DNA of 19,518 nt from an uncultured Clostridia bacterium (GTDB taxonomy: Bacteria > Bacillota > Clostridia > TANB77 > CAG-508): NCBI GenBank assembly GCA_934167135.1, contig CAKPKI010000021.1, forward strand, positions 1 to 19,518, given 5' to 3'. Both the position numbers and the translations under genes were made by a program. Below the pieces are notes generated by a model, which was not told the origin of the DNA, searched no databases, and worked only from the letters and a program-made list of their open reading frames with translations. Below, piece after piece: positions 7,826-14,480 of this stretch. Every line of letters starts with the position of its first letter. The stretch's first letter is position 1.

Positions 7826-8293
7826 ATGGATATTAACGAAAAACTTGATGCTATTATGAATATGGTTAAAGGAATTACATTAAAACTTGAAGAACATGAT
7901 AAGAAATTCGATTTAATCGACAAAAAGTTTAATGCTATCGATAAAAGATTTGATGTTATTGATAAAAAATTCGATGCTATCGATAAAAAATTCGACGCTA
8001 TCGATAAAAAATTCGATGCTATCGACAAAAGATTTGATGCTATTGACCAAAGAATAGACATATTAACTGGAAGCAACAGAGAAGAACATGAAAAAATGAT
8101 GGTATTAATAACTAATTTAGCTTCATCATTTACAAGATTTGAAGCAGAATATACTGACAAATATAAAATTTTATTTGATATGACACAAGATTATATAGAA
8201 CACAAAAGTATATTTGCAACTCAATTAACATCATTAGAAGAAAAAGTTAAAAATAATTCTTTTCGAATTTCAAAATTAGAAAAAGCAATTTAA
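7826..8293 (+). CDS. Heptad-repeat coiled-coil protein of unknown function
   Basis: 155 residues. After MDINEKLDAIMNMVKGITLK come eight exact-length heptads (residues 26-81) of the form K-K/R-F-D-A-I-D, then a helical C-terminal half ending in a second coiled-coil-like stretch (LTSLEEKVKNNSFRISKLEKAI). There is no signal peptide, membrane helix or catalytic motif. Such proteins usually form long rods or oligomers; similar heptad proteins are common in clostridia and remain uncharacterised. ATG 7826 was chosen because a full-length AAGGAGGTGA site (7811-7820) sits 5 bases ahead; an upstream TTG at 7724 is inside the promoter. The strong promoter and near-perfect ribosome site suggest high expression. 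It lies just upstream of the TetR gene but is separated from it by a terminator and a second promoter, so a functional link is only positional. Confidence 0.8.
   Translation: MDINEKLDAIMNMVKGITLKLEEHDKKFDLIDKKFNAIDKRFDVIDKKFDAIDKKFDAIDKKFDAIDKRFDAIDQRIDILTGSNREEHEKMMVLITNLASSFTRFEAEYTDKYKILFDMTQDYIEHKSIFATQLTSLEEKVKNNSFRISKLEKAI
7901..8068 (+). repeat. Eight tandem 21-bp coding repeats
   Basis: The DNA behind the heptads: eight 21-bp units (168 bp). Central units are nearly identical (GATAAAAAATTCGATGCTAT and variants), while the outer units have drifted. Copy-number changes would stay in frame and only alter rod length. Confidence 0.85.
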
Positions 8294-8311
8294 TAAATTT
8301 TCAATCATTTT

Positions 8312-8354
8312 CCCTATATAGGTTTTTTCATACCCATATAGGGGTTATTTTTTA
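8312..8354 (+). terminator. Terminator after the heptad-repeat gene
   Basis: An 8-bp stem, CCCTATAT (8312-8319) with ATATAGGG (8336-8343), followed by a T-rich tail (GTTATTTTTTA). A smaller hairpin inside, CCTATATAGG followed by six Ts, could terminate as well. Confidence 0.6.
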
Positions 8355-8362
8355 TACTTTCC

Positions 8363-8391
8363 TTGATTTTTCACATTTATGAATGTATAAT
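8363..8391 (+). promoter_or_regulatory. TetR-gene promoter with possible internal operator
   Basis: TTGATT (8363-8368), 17 bases, perfect TATAAT (8386-8391). The spacer contains the inverted repeat ACATT-TATG-AATGT (8373-8386), a plausible autoregulatory site. The word TTTTTCACAT (8367-8376) also occurs at the palindrome by the ABC promoter (7031-7040). Confidence 0.75.
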
Positions 8392-8415
8392 AAAATCTAA
8401 GAAGAGGTGCATAAA

Positions 8416-9009
8416 ATGACTAGAATTCCAACTCAAAAAAGGTCAATTGAAAAAAGAAATAAAATAATCGAAAAAGGTTTTAAACTCATGTGCGAAAAAG
8501 GATACTATAACACATCAACTCCAGATATAGCAGAAAGTGCAGGAGTCTCAACAGGTATAATTTATCAATATTTCAATGATAAAAAAGACATATTTATAGA
8601 AGGTATAAAACAATACTCAAATAGTATAATGTTCCCTATGATTAATGTATTAAAAAGCCAAAAAATTGAAACAAATAATTTTGATAAACTTTTAAATACT
8701 ATGATAGATAAATTTATAGAAACTCATACTATTTCCAAAAAAGCTCATGAGGAACTTAATGCTATGTCACATTTAGATAGTGATATTTCTGCTATTTTTA
8801 AAAATTTCGAGCTTGAAACAACTGAAAAAATTGTAAATCTGCTTGAAAGCAACAATATCCAGCTTGAAAACCCTAGAGAAAAAGTTCACATTATTATTAA
8901 TATTGTAGATAATTTATGTCATGAAATTGTTTATCATAAACATCCTCAAATTAATTATGACATTATGAAAAAAGAAGTTATTAACATTATTAAAAACATT
9001 TTAAAATAG
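8416..9009 (+). CDS. TetR/AcrR-family transcriptional regulator
   Basis: 197 residues. The N-terminal 60 residues have the TetR DNA-binding domain: RNKIIEKGFKLMCEKGYYNTST, then the helix-turn-helix IAESAGVSTGIIYQYFNDKKDIF (about 38-60). The remaining 135 residues are helical and divergent, as expected of the ligand-binding/dimer domain. Family role: a dimeric repressor released by a small ligand, often controlling an efflux system nearby. The start at ATG 8416 follows an AAGAGG site (8402-8407); the GTG at 8407 lies in that site. Candidate targets are its own promoter (8373-8386) and the palindrome at 7016-7045 in front of the ABC-gpmA operon. It is convergent with the beta-helix gene across a shared terminator. 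The inducer cannot be read from sequence. Confidence 0.9.
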   Translation: MTRIPTQKRSIEKRNKIIEKGFKLMCEKGYYNTSTPDIAESAGVSTGIIYQYFNDKKDIFIEGIKQYSNSIMFPMINVLKSQKIETNNFDKLLNTMIDKFIETHTISKKAHEELNAMSHLDSDISAIFKNFELETTEKIVNLLESNNIQLENPREKVHIIINIVDNLCHEIVYHKHPQINYDIMKKEVINIIKNILK

Positions 9010-9039
9010 AGCAGAAATATTGGTTTCTACTCTATTTTT
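9008..9039. terminator. Terminator between the TetR gene and the convergent beta-helix gene
   Basis: Stem AGAGCAGAAA (9008-9017) with TTTCTACTCT (9024-9033), one mismatch, 6-base loop, then ATTTTTA. The minus strand also ends in a short T-run (ATTTTAAAA), so it may work both ways. It overlaps the TetR-gene stop codon. Confidence 0.7.
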
Positions 9040-9059
9040 ACTATCTAAAAACTTTCTAT

Positions 9060-10850
9060 TTAGTTTATTGCATTACCATTAACATACAACTTATAGCCAT
9101 TAAAATTGATATTACTATAAGATGAATCCTCGTCATCTAAAGAATAAACATAAGAATCTCCTGTTAAAGTAATTTTTGAGCTATCATCTAATTTTAAAGA
9201 AATACTTTTAGCAGAATTTTCTGCATTTATAGTACCTTCATAACTTGATGATGAAGTTAAATTCATTATTAAAGATGAAATATTATCAATTTCAATATTT
9301 CCCGTCAAGGTTTGATTTGTTGCATTTAAAGTTAAATTTCCTCCATTTGAACCGCTTTTCCCCCATTCAGAAGTTCCTTTACAACTTACAAGTATATTAC
9401 TTCCAAAATTCAACTTTGTATTTGTTAAATTAACAACTGCATTGGTATTTGTCACAAAAAACATAGGTGCAGTTTTGTAATATTTTGAATCTGTTTGAAT
9501 ACTCAAGTTTGAATTAGTAGCAGTAAATATTCCAGTTCCTTCTCCAGCATCTCCTGACATTGATTGATAAATCATAATACCAGCCTGGTCCGTATCTCCT
9601 CTATTACCTGTTGCACTAGCAGTTAGTGTTGAATTTGTTACAGTTGCTGAGTTTTTTCCTTCTATTACTACCATTTGAGAGCTATTGGCTGTACCTTCTG
9701 TATTTTCAATACTTATATCTCCTGTTGAATATATAACAGGTGAACCTGTTCCATTAGTTTCTAATTTTGAATTTTTGGCAATTACGGTTCCTTCTCCTCT
9801 ATCTGTTGCTAAAGTTGCACAACTTCCTCCTTGTGTTGTAATATTTACATTGTCAGCTTCAATATATCCACCATAAGTTGCATCTAAACCTCTTGATGAA
9901 CTACTCCCTGTCGTATTTATTGTTGAATTACTAATATAAATTTTTGAGTCTTCTCCTGTTGAAAAAACAGCATTACTTCCTTTTGCATTTGTTGATATTG
10001 TAGCATTTTTTATTGTAGCAGTAGAATTTTTAGTTACTAAAATTCCTGAATTAACTCCATAAAATTCCGAATTTTCCGTGTTTGAACTATCTCCACTACT
10101 TTTATTAACTGTTGCTCCATCAACAATTGCATTTCCTCCATTTTCGACTAATATAGCACTTTCATCAGCATTAGATGTTGTATAATCACTTGCTAATGTA
10201 GTTGTTTCCCCATCGACTTCAGTTGCTCCTGTTTGAGCAACTGATTCTGACGATGAATCCATTCCGCCAGGTCCCATAATTTGACTATTATTAGTTGTAC
10301 TATTATTTTGCATTACAAAAGCTTTTTGTGTTATAAATATTTGTGCTGTTGTCAATATTACAGTAATCACAATTGTAAGTATAACAAATATTATCAATTC
10401 TCCTGATTGTCCCATTGTTTCTGCAAATGTTAGTTTATTAAATTTAGACATTATTAAATATGCTATCAATACACTTCCTACAAACCCTTCTACACCAAAC
10501 ATTATATAGTGTATAGTTCTTATACTACTCCCAGATTTGCTAGATTCTCCTTGTTCTTGATTCATATCACTTGGTATTTCTTGTGGAGTATTTTGTTGTT
10601 GTGCTGAATTTGAATTCATATCATTATTTGGCTTTTGCATGTTTCCATTACTGTTATTTGATGGTTTTTCTGGTACTCCACTATTTTCATTATTATTTTG
10701 TTGCATTCCTTTTTGTGGTATATTATCTTGTACTTCATTTGGTATTTCATTACTACTACTTTCTTTAACATCCTTCATTGTAAAATAACTGCATACTCCT
10801 GTAAATATTATCATTTCAATTATAATTAAATTTTTAATACTTCTTTTCAT
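9060..10850 (-). CDS. Membrane-anchored surface protein with beta-helix-like repeats
   Basis: 596 residues, likely displayed outside the cell. TM1 is at about 7-24, then an Asn/Gln/Ser/Pro-rich low-complexity segment (28-108), TM2 at 113-134, TM3 at 151-175, and a 420-residue Ser/Thr/Asn/Gly-rich region (183-596). The last region has repeated short strands of the type NSTATIKNATISTNAKGSNA, ADNVNITTQGG and NSATVTNSTLTASATG, the spacing expected of a right-handed parallel beta-helix as in adhesin-like proteins. There is no sortase motif; the three helices would hold it in the membrane. ATG 10850 has a GAGGG site about 9 bases ahead. It lies 118 bases downstream of the MacB-like ABC gene on the same strand, but a terminator stands between. 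Ligand binding, adhesion or being the transporter's partner are possible; none is shown. The family is not recognised with certainty. Confidence 0.78.
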   Translation of the reverse strand: MKRSIKNLIIIEMIIFTGVCSYFTMKDVKESSSNEIPNEVQDNIPQKGMQQNNNENSGVPEKPSNNSNGNMQKPNNDMNSNSAQQQNTPQEIPSDMNQEQGESSKSGSSIRTIHYIMFGVEGFVGSVLIAYLIMSKFNKLTFAETMGQSGELIIFVILTIVITVILTTAQIFITQKAFVMQNNSTTNNSQIMGPGGMDSSSESVAQTGATEVDGETTTLASDYTTSNADESAILVENGGNAIVDGATVNKSSGDSSNTENSEFYGVNSGILVTKNSTATIKNATISTNAKGSNAVFSTGEDSKIYISNSTINTTGSSSSRGLDATYGGYIEADNVNITTQGGSCATLATDRGEGTVIAKNSKLETNGTGSPVIYSTGDISIENTEGTANSSQMVVIEGKNSATVTNSTLTASATGNRGDTDQAGIMIYQSMSGDAGEGTGIFTATNSNLSIQTDSKYYKTAPMFFVTNTNAVVNLTNTKLNFGSNILVSCKGTSEWGKSGSNGGNLTLNATNQTLTGNIEIDNISSLIMNLTSSSSYEGTINAENSAKSISLKLDDSSKITLTGDSYVYSLDDEDSSYSNINFNGYKLYVNGNAIN

Positions 10851-10900
10851 AATTTTTCCCTCACTTTCGATTTTGATAATACTAATATACCCTCAAAACC

Positions 10901-10917
10901 TTGAAATAAGATTGAAA
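10901..10917. promoter_or_regulatory. 11-bp-period direct repeat before the beta-helix gene
   Basis: TTGAAA at 10901-10906 and again at 10912-10917 (TTTCAA on the gene's strand), exactly one helical turn apart. A TATTAT -10-like box lies closer to the gene (about 10876-10881) but lacks a good -35, which fits a promoter needing an activator. Speculative. Confidence 0.35.
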
Positions 10918-10921
10918 TTTG

Positions 10922-10962
10922 AAAAAAGACATATTTCAATCTTTAAGAAATATATCTTTTTT
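10922..10962. terminator. Bidirectional terminator after the MacB-like gene
   Basis: A 16-bp stem (10922-10937 with 10947-10962), one wobble pair, 9-base loop, with A-tract and T-tract on both sides, 6 bases past the stop of the transporter gene. A competing 11-bp hairpin, AAGATTGAAAT (10908-10918) with ATTTCAATCTT (10933-10943), overlaps it. Confidence 0.8.
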
Positions 10963-10968
10963 GTTTTT

Positions 10969-13581
10969 CTATTCAGTTCTTAAAGCTTCAACTGGATCAC
11001 GTTTAGCAGCAAATTTAGCTGGAATTAAACCTGCAAGCATAGTCAATCCAACACTAATAGCAACTAAAATAATTCCTCCAACCCAAGGAAGCTTAGCAAT
11101 GCCAGAAATGCTAACTAAATGTTCAATTACAATATTAATTGGAATATCTATTAATAATGTTACACCAATACCAATTAAACCTGCAACTAAACCAACAAGT
11201 AATGTTTCTGCATTAAATACTCTAGAAACATCTTTTTTAGAAGCTCCTATACTACGTAAAATACCAATTTCTTTAGTTCTCTCAAGTACTGAAATATATG
11301 TTATAATTCCTATCATTATTGATGAAACTACCAAAGAAATTCCAACAAATGCAATTAATACATAACTAATTACATTAATTATAGTAGATACAGAACTCAT
11401 CATAATTCCTACTAAATCTGTGTAATTAATAACATTTTCTTCTTTTCCTTGTTCTGTTTGCTTATTATTGTAATCTGTTATAATGTCTGCAATTTTATCT
11501 TTTGATTCAAAATCTTTAGGGTATAAATTTATTGTTGATGGATTATCTAAATCTACTACACCTAATTGATTCAAATTATTATCATAAGTTGCTGATGCAT
11601 TATTAGAGTATGTTTGCATTAATTGAGCAAGTTCTGCTTCTGAAAGTGTTGCCATGTAAGCTTTTTGTTCATCTGATAATTGTGTATAATCAAATGTTCC
11701 ATTTGTATTTTCAGGGAATTTGATACCTGTAAATACATTTATTTCTGGATTAGCTTTTTGTTCTTTTACTATTTCTGCCTCATTAACTTTGTTTATAACA
11801 TATTCTTTTAATTCTTTATTATATCCAATTAAACCAGCTGAAGATGATGTAACTGTATTTTCATTTGGTTTGATAATTCCTACAATTTGTATTTCCTCTG
11901 CTTTATCTACTATTTGCTTCATATAGTCTTCATCATTTGTCATATCTTGCCATACATTTCCAACCTTTTTGTAATAATCTGTATTTAATAATACTTTAAA
12001 TTTATAATTTAAAAGTTCATCATAGGAATAACTGTTTTTCTCGTCATTTGTTTTTATTTCTTCTCCATTCTTCAATTTTTCCATTGCATTTCCAAGTTCT
12101 GAAACATCTTTTATTCCTAATGAATATAATGTATAATCACTTACTTCGTTATTTTTATCTGCTATTAATACAACTTCATTATATTTTTCTGGCATTCTTC
12201 CCGCTAATACATTATATTGTGAATCTATTAAATCTTTGTTATCAAGCATTTCTGTCCACACATCGGTTTCTGCCATTGCAAGCCCACTACTTGATGACAT
12301 TATTGAACTTGATTGTTCTTGTGCTTTTACCATATCTCCAAATCCTATTTTTTCTAATACTGAACTTGGGTTTACTTTATATGCACTTCCATCTTCTTTT
12401 TCTTTATAAATGTTCAAATCTAAATTATATCCATATTGAATTGCATTTATATAATTTTTAATATCACTATCGCCATTTTCTACAAACTCTTTAAATTCTT
12501 TCAAGTTATTAGTTTGTACTTTACTTGATAGTGTTTCTAGCATATCTCCCATAATTGCTCTTGAATATATTTTGTCATTATCATGTTCTTCTCCATCATT
12601 TTTTCCCATCATTGCTTCCATCATACTTGTCATATCAATTGATGATTCTTCAATTGTTATTGGATATGATGATAATGTGTCTTCTTCTACTTTGTTAATA
12701 TATGATTGCATACCGTTTGATAATGAAAGTATTAATGCAATTCCTATTATTCCTATTGAACCTGCAAATGATGTTAAAAATGTTCTTCCTTTTTTAGTCA
12801 TTAAATTATTTAAACTTAGATGTACCGCTGTTGTGAATTTCATTGATGCTTTTCCTGATTTCTGCTTTTTAGTTCTTGCTCTATCTAGATCTTTCTTTGT
12901 TGCTGTATATGGGTTTGAATCATCTGTAACTTTTCCATCTAATAATTTAATTATTCTTGATGAATATTTTTCTGCTAATTCTGGATTGTGTGTTACCATT
13001 ATTATTAATCTGTCTTTTGAAATCTCTTTCAATATTTCCATTACTTGTTCACTTGTTTTTGAATCCAATGCACCTGTTGGTTCGTCTGCAAGCAAAATGT
13101 CTGGGTCATTTACTAATGCTCTTGCTATTGCAACTCTTTGCATTTGCCCACCTGACATTTGGTTTGGCTTTTTGTTTATTTGATCTCCTAATCCTACTTT
13201 TGTTAGTGCATCTATTGCTCTTTTTCTTCTTTCTTCTTTTCCTACTCCTGATATTGTAAGAGCTAATTCAACATTTGCTAATACTGTTTGATGTGGTATT
13301 AGGTTATAACTTTGGAATACAAATCCTACCGAATGATTTCTGTATGTATCCCAGTCTTTGTCTTTAAATTGTTTTGTTGATTTTCCATTAATTACTAGGT
13401 CTCCTGATGTGTATCTGTCTAGCCCTCCTATGATGTTTAACATTGTGGTTTTTCCACATCCACTTTGCCCTAATATTGATACAAATTCGCTTTCTCTAAA
13501 TTCTAGGTCTATTCCTTTTAAAGCTTTTACTTCGTTATCTCCTGATAAATAGTTTTTGGTTATTCCTTTTAATTGTAACAT
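10969..13581 (-). CDS. MacB-like ABC transporter, ATPase fused to FtsX-type permease
   Basis: 870 residues. The N-terminal ATPase has Walker A GQSGCGKTT (38-46), Q-loop Q90, signature MSGGQMQRVAIARA (from 142), Walker B ILLADEP (162-168) and switch H198. After a basic linker, TM1 is at about 267-288, then a very large extracytoplasmic region (about 290-735), then three helices (near 737-765, 793-815 and 835-860) with the FtsX hallmark ERTKEIGILRSIGASKKDV and the end PAKFAAKRDPVEALRTE. This four-helix topology is that of MacB, a mechanotransducing exporter that works as a dimer; here the fusion puts all parts in one chain. The substrate is unknown. I set the start at ATG 13581, 9 bases after AAGG; GTG 13587 is too close to that site. 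No adjacent two-component genes are seen, but a direct repeat at 13628-13644 may be a regulator site. Confidence 0.92.
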   Translation of the reverse strand: MLQLKGITKNYLSGDNEVKALKGIDLEFRESEFVSILGQSGCGKTTMLNIIGGLDRYTSGDLVINGKSTKQFKDKDWDTYRNHSVGFVFQSYNLIPHQTVLANVELALTISGVGKEERRKRAIDALTKVGLGDQINKKPNQMSGGQMQRVAIARALVNDPDILLADEPTGALDSKTSEQVMEILKEISKDRLIIMVTHNPELAEKYSSRIIKLLDGKVTDDSNPYTATKKDLDRARTKKQKSGKASMKFTTAVHLSLNNLMTKKGRTFLTSFAGSIGIIGIALILSLSNGMQSYINKVEEDTLSSYPITIEESSIDMTSMMEAMMGKNDGEEHDNDKIYSRAIMGDMLETLSSKVQTNNLKEFKEFVENGDSDIKNYINAIQYGYNLDLNIYKEKEDGSAYKVNPSSVLEKIGFGDMVKAQEQSSSIMSSSSGLAMAETDVWTEMLDNKDLIDSQYNVLAGRMPEKYNEVVLIADKNNEVSDYTLYSLGIKDVSELGNAMEKLKNGEEIKTNDEKNSYSYDELLNYKFKVLLNTDYYKKVGNVWQDMTNDEDYMKQIVDKAEEIQIVGIIKPNENTVTSSSAGLIGYNKELKEYVINKVNEAEIVKEQKANPEINVFTGIKFPENTNGTFDYTQLSDEQKAYMATLSEAELAQLMQTYSNNASATYDNNLNQLGVVDLDNPSTINLYPKDFESKDKIADIITDYNNKQTEQGKEENVINYTDLVGIMMSSVSTIINVISYVLIAFVGISLVVSSIMIGIITYISVLERTKEIGILRSIGASKKDVSRVFNAETLLVGLVAGLIGIGVTLLIDIPINIVIEHLVSISGIAKLPWVGGIILVAISVGLTMLAGLIPAKFAAKRDPVEALRTE

Positions 13582-13627
13582 GTTCACTTTCCTTTCTCTT
13601 TCAAATATTATTATTTTACTATGGAAT

Positions 13628-13644
13628 TGTGAATTTTATGTGAA
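13628..13644. promoter_or_regulatory. Direct repeat TGTGAA-N5-TGTGAA before the MacB-like gene
   Basis: TGTGAA at 13628-13633 and 13639-13644, an 11-bp period typical of OmpR/PhoB-type response-regulator sites. It also contains ATGTGAAAAA (13638-13647), the reverse complement of the word shared with the TetR and ABC promoters. No consensus promoter is obvious here; weak TAAAAT boxes lie closer to the gene. Confidence 0.4.
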
Positions 13645-13709
13645 AAATTTTGAATTAAATTAATTTTGGATTTAAAAATTTATATATGTACTTTTTTATT
13701 TTCTAATAG

Positions 13710-13743
13710 AAAAAAGCCATTTCATTAAGAAATGACCTTTTTT
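13710..13743. terminator. Bidirectional terminator after gene 13761-14249
   Basis: Stem AAAAAAGCCATTTC (13710-13723) with GAAATGACCTTTTTT (13729-13743), a one-base bulge or mismatch in the middle, 5-base loop, and T-tracts on either strand. Confidence 0.8.
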
Positions 13744-13760
13744 GAAAGTAGTAATCTTAT

Positions 13761-14249
13761 TTATTTGAAAAAACTCAAATCAAATTTAAACACTACATAT
13801 TTGTCATCACCTTTCAATTTTTTAGACTTAATCCCTTCATACCCCAACATATCGTCGAGGAATAATTCATTTTTTTCCAAATCGCTATGTTTATAGCTTT
13901 TGATTTTTAAAAAAACTTTCGGCTTGTTTGTACATCCAAAAAATACCTCTTCGACTTCATGGTCATAGTCGAATACAGTTACATTTTTATTTAAATTGAC
14001 ATCTAATTTATCCCCACAGTAATCATACTCTTCTGTACTGTCAATCCAACTCATCAGGTTCCAATAAGCAACATTGTAGACCTTTCCTGTTTTGTAATTA
14101 ATCAGTAATGCCTCATGCTCATTGATGTCCCAATTATCCGGTAACATTTCAATGCATTTTTTTACATCTTCCCAGATGTTTATTAAATCTGATTTGAAAA
14201 TTTTTTCCATTCTGTTTTTCATATTATTCATGAAATTTTCTACTTTCAT
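13761..14249 (-). CDS. Hypothetical acidic protein
   Basis: 162 residues, not recognised. It is acidic and aromatic-rich: NIWEDVKKCIEMLPDNWDINEHEALLIN, then VYNVAYWNLMSWID and a Tyr/Asp-rich middle (EEYDYCGDKLDVN). The C-terminus alternates Lys and Asp/Glu and ends KYVVFKFDLSFFK. There are no signal peptide, membrane helices or metal-binding motifs, so it is probably cytoplasmic. ATG 14249 has an AAGGAGG site 8 bases ahead, and an immediately upstream GCC-AAAT-GGC hairpin could affect access to it. It is a single-gene unit with its own strong promoter (14344-14372), a leader of about 90 nt and its own terminator, resembling a small accessory or immunity-type gene; that comparison is from layout only. 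Confidence 0.7.
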   Translation of the reverse strand: MKVENFMNNMKNRMEKIFKSDLINIWEDVKKCIEMLPDNWDINEHEALLINYKTGKVYNVAYWNLMSWIDSTEEYDYCGDKLDVNLNKNVTVFDYDHEVEEVFFGCTNKPKVFLKIKSYKHSDLEKNELFLDDMLGYEGIKSKKLKGDDKYVVFKFDLSFFK

Positions 14250-14343
14250 CTTGTATCCTCCTTGCCATTTGGCGCTGTATTATTCATGCAGTTACACATG
14301 AGAAACATAGTTACTATCATTGATATTTCAACGATATAAGTAA

Positions 14344-14372
14344 ATTATACCACATTATGTAACTTTTTTCAA
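14344..14372 (-). promoter_or_regulatory. Promoter of gene 13761-14249
   Basis: The minus strand has TTGAAA (14372-14367), 17 bases, TATAAT (14349-14344), with the extended -10 TGG directly before. Near-consensus. It implies a leader of about 90 nt. Confidence 0.82.
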
Positions 14373-14445
14373 GTATTTTTTAATATTCTGAATTCGTTCG
14401 CACTGCATTGATCTTAAATAGAAAATTCTGTCTATTTAACCCTAA

Positions 14446-14480
14446 CCCGCAAGTAAAAAATATACTTGCGGGATTTTTTT
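14446..14480 (+). terminator. Terminator-like hairpin pointing right, next to the thrS stop
   Basis: Perfect 10-bp stem CCCGCAAGTA (14446-14455) with TACTTGCGGG (14463-14472), 7-base loop, followed on the plus strand by ATTTTTTT. On the minus strand, where thrS ends, what follows is TTAGGGTTAAATAG with no T-run. As an intrinsic terminator it therefore serves plus-strand transcription, yet no plus-strand gene is visible to its left. It may also be only a 3' hairpin for thrS mRNA. Confidence 0.6.

Noticed and set aside
7901..8068. CRISPR-like or regulatory repeat array
   Set aside because: The units are 21 bp with no spacers, in frame, and encode heptads; this is a coding repeat.
10969..13183. 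Long plus-strand open frames opposite the MacB-like gene (for example 12572-13183)
   Set aside because: They are mirror frames of a clear coding gene, lack ribosome sites and give Leu/Ser/Ile-rich unrelated sequence.
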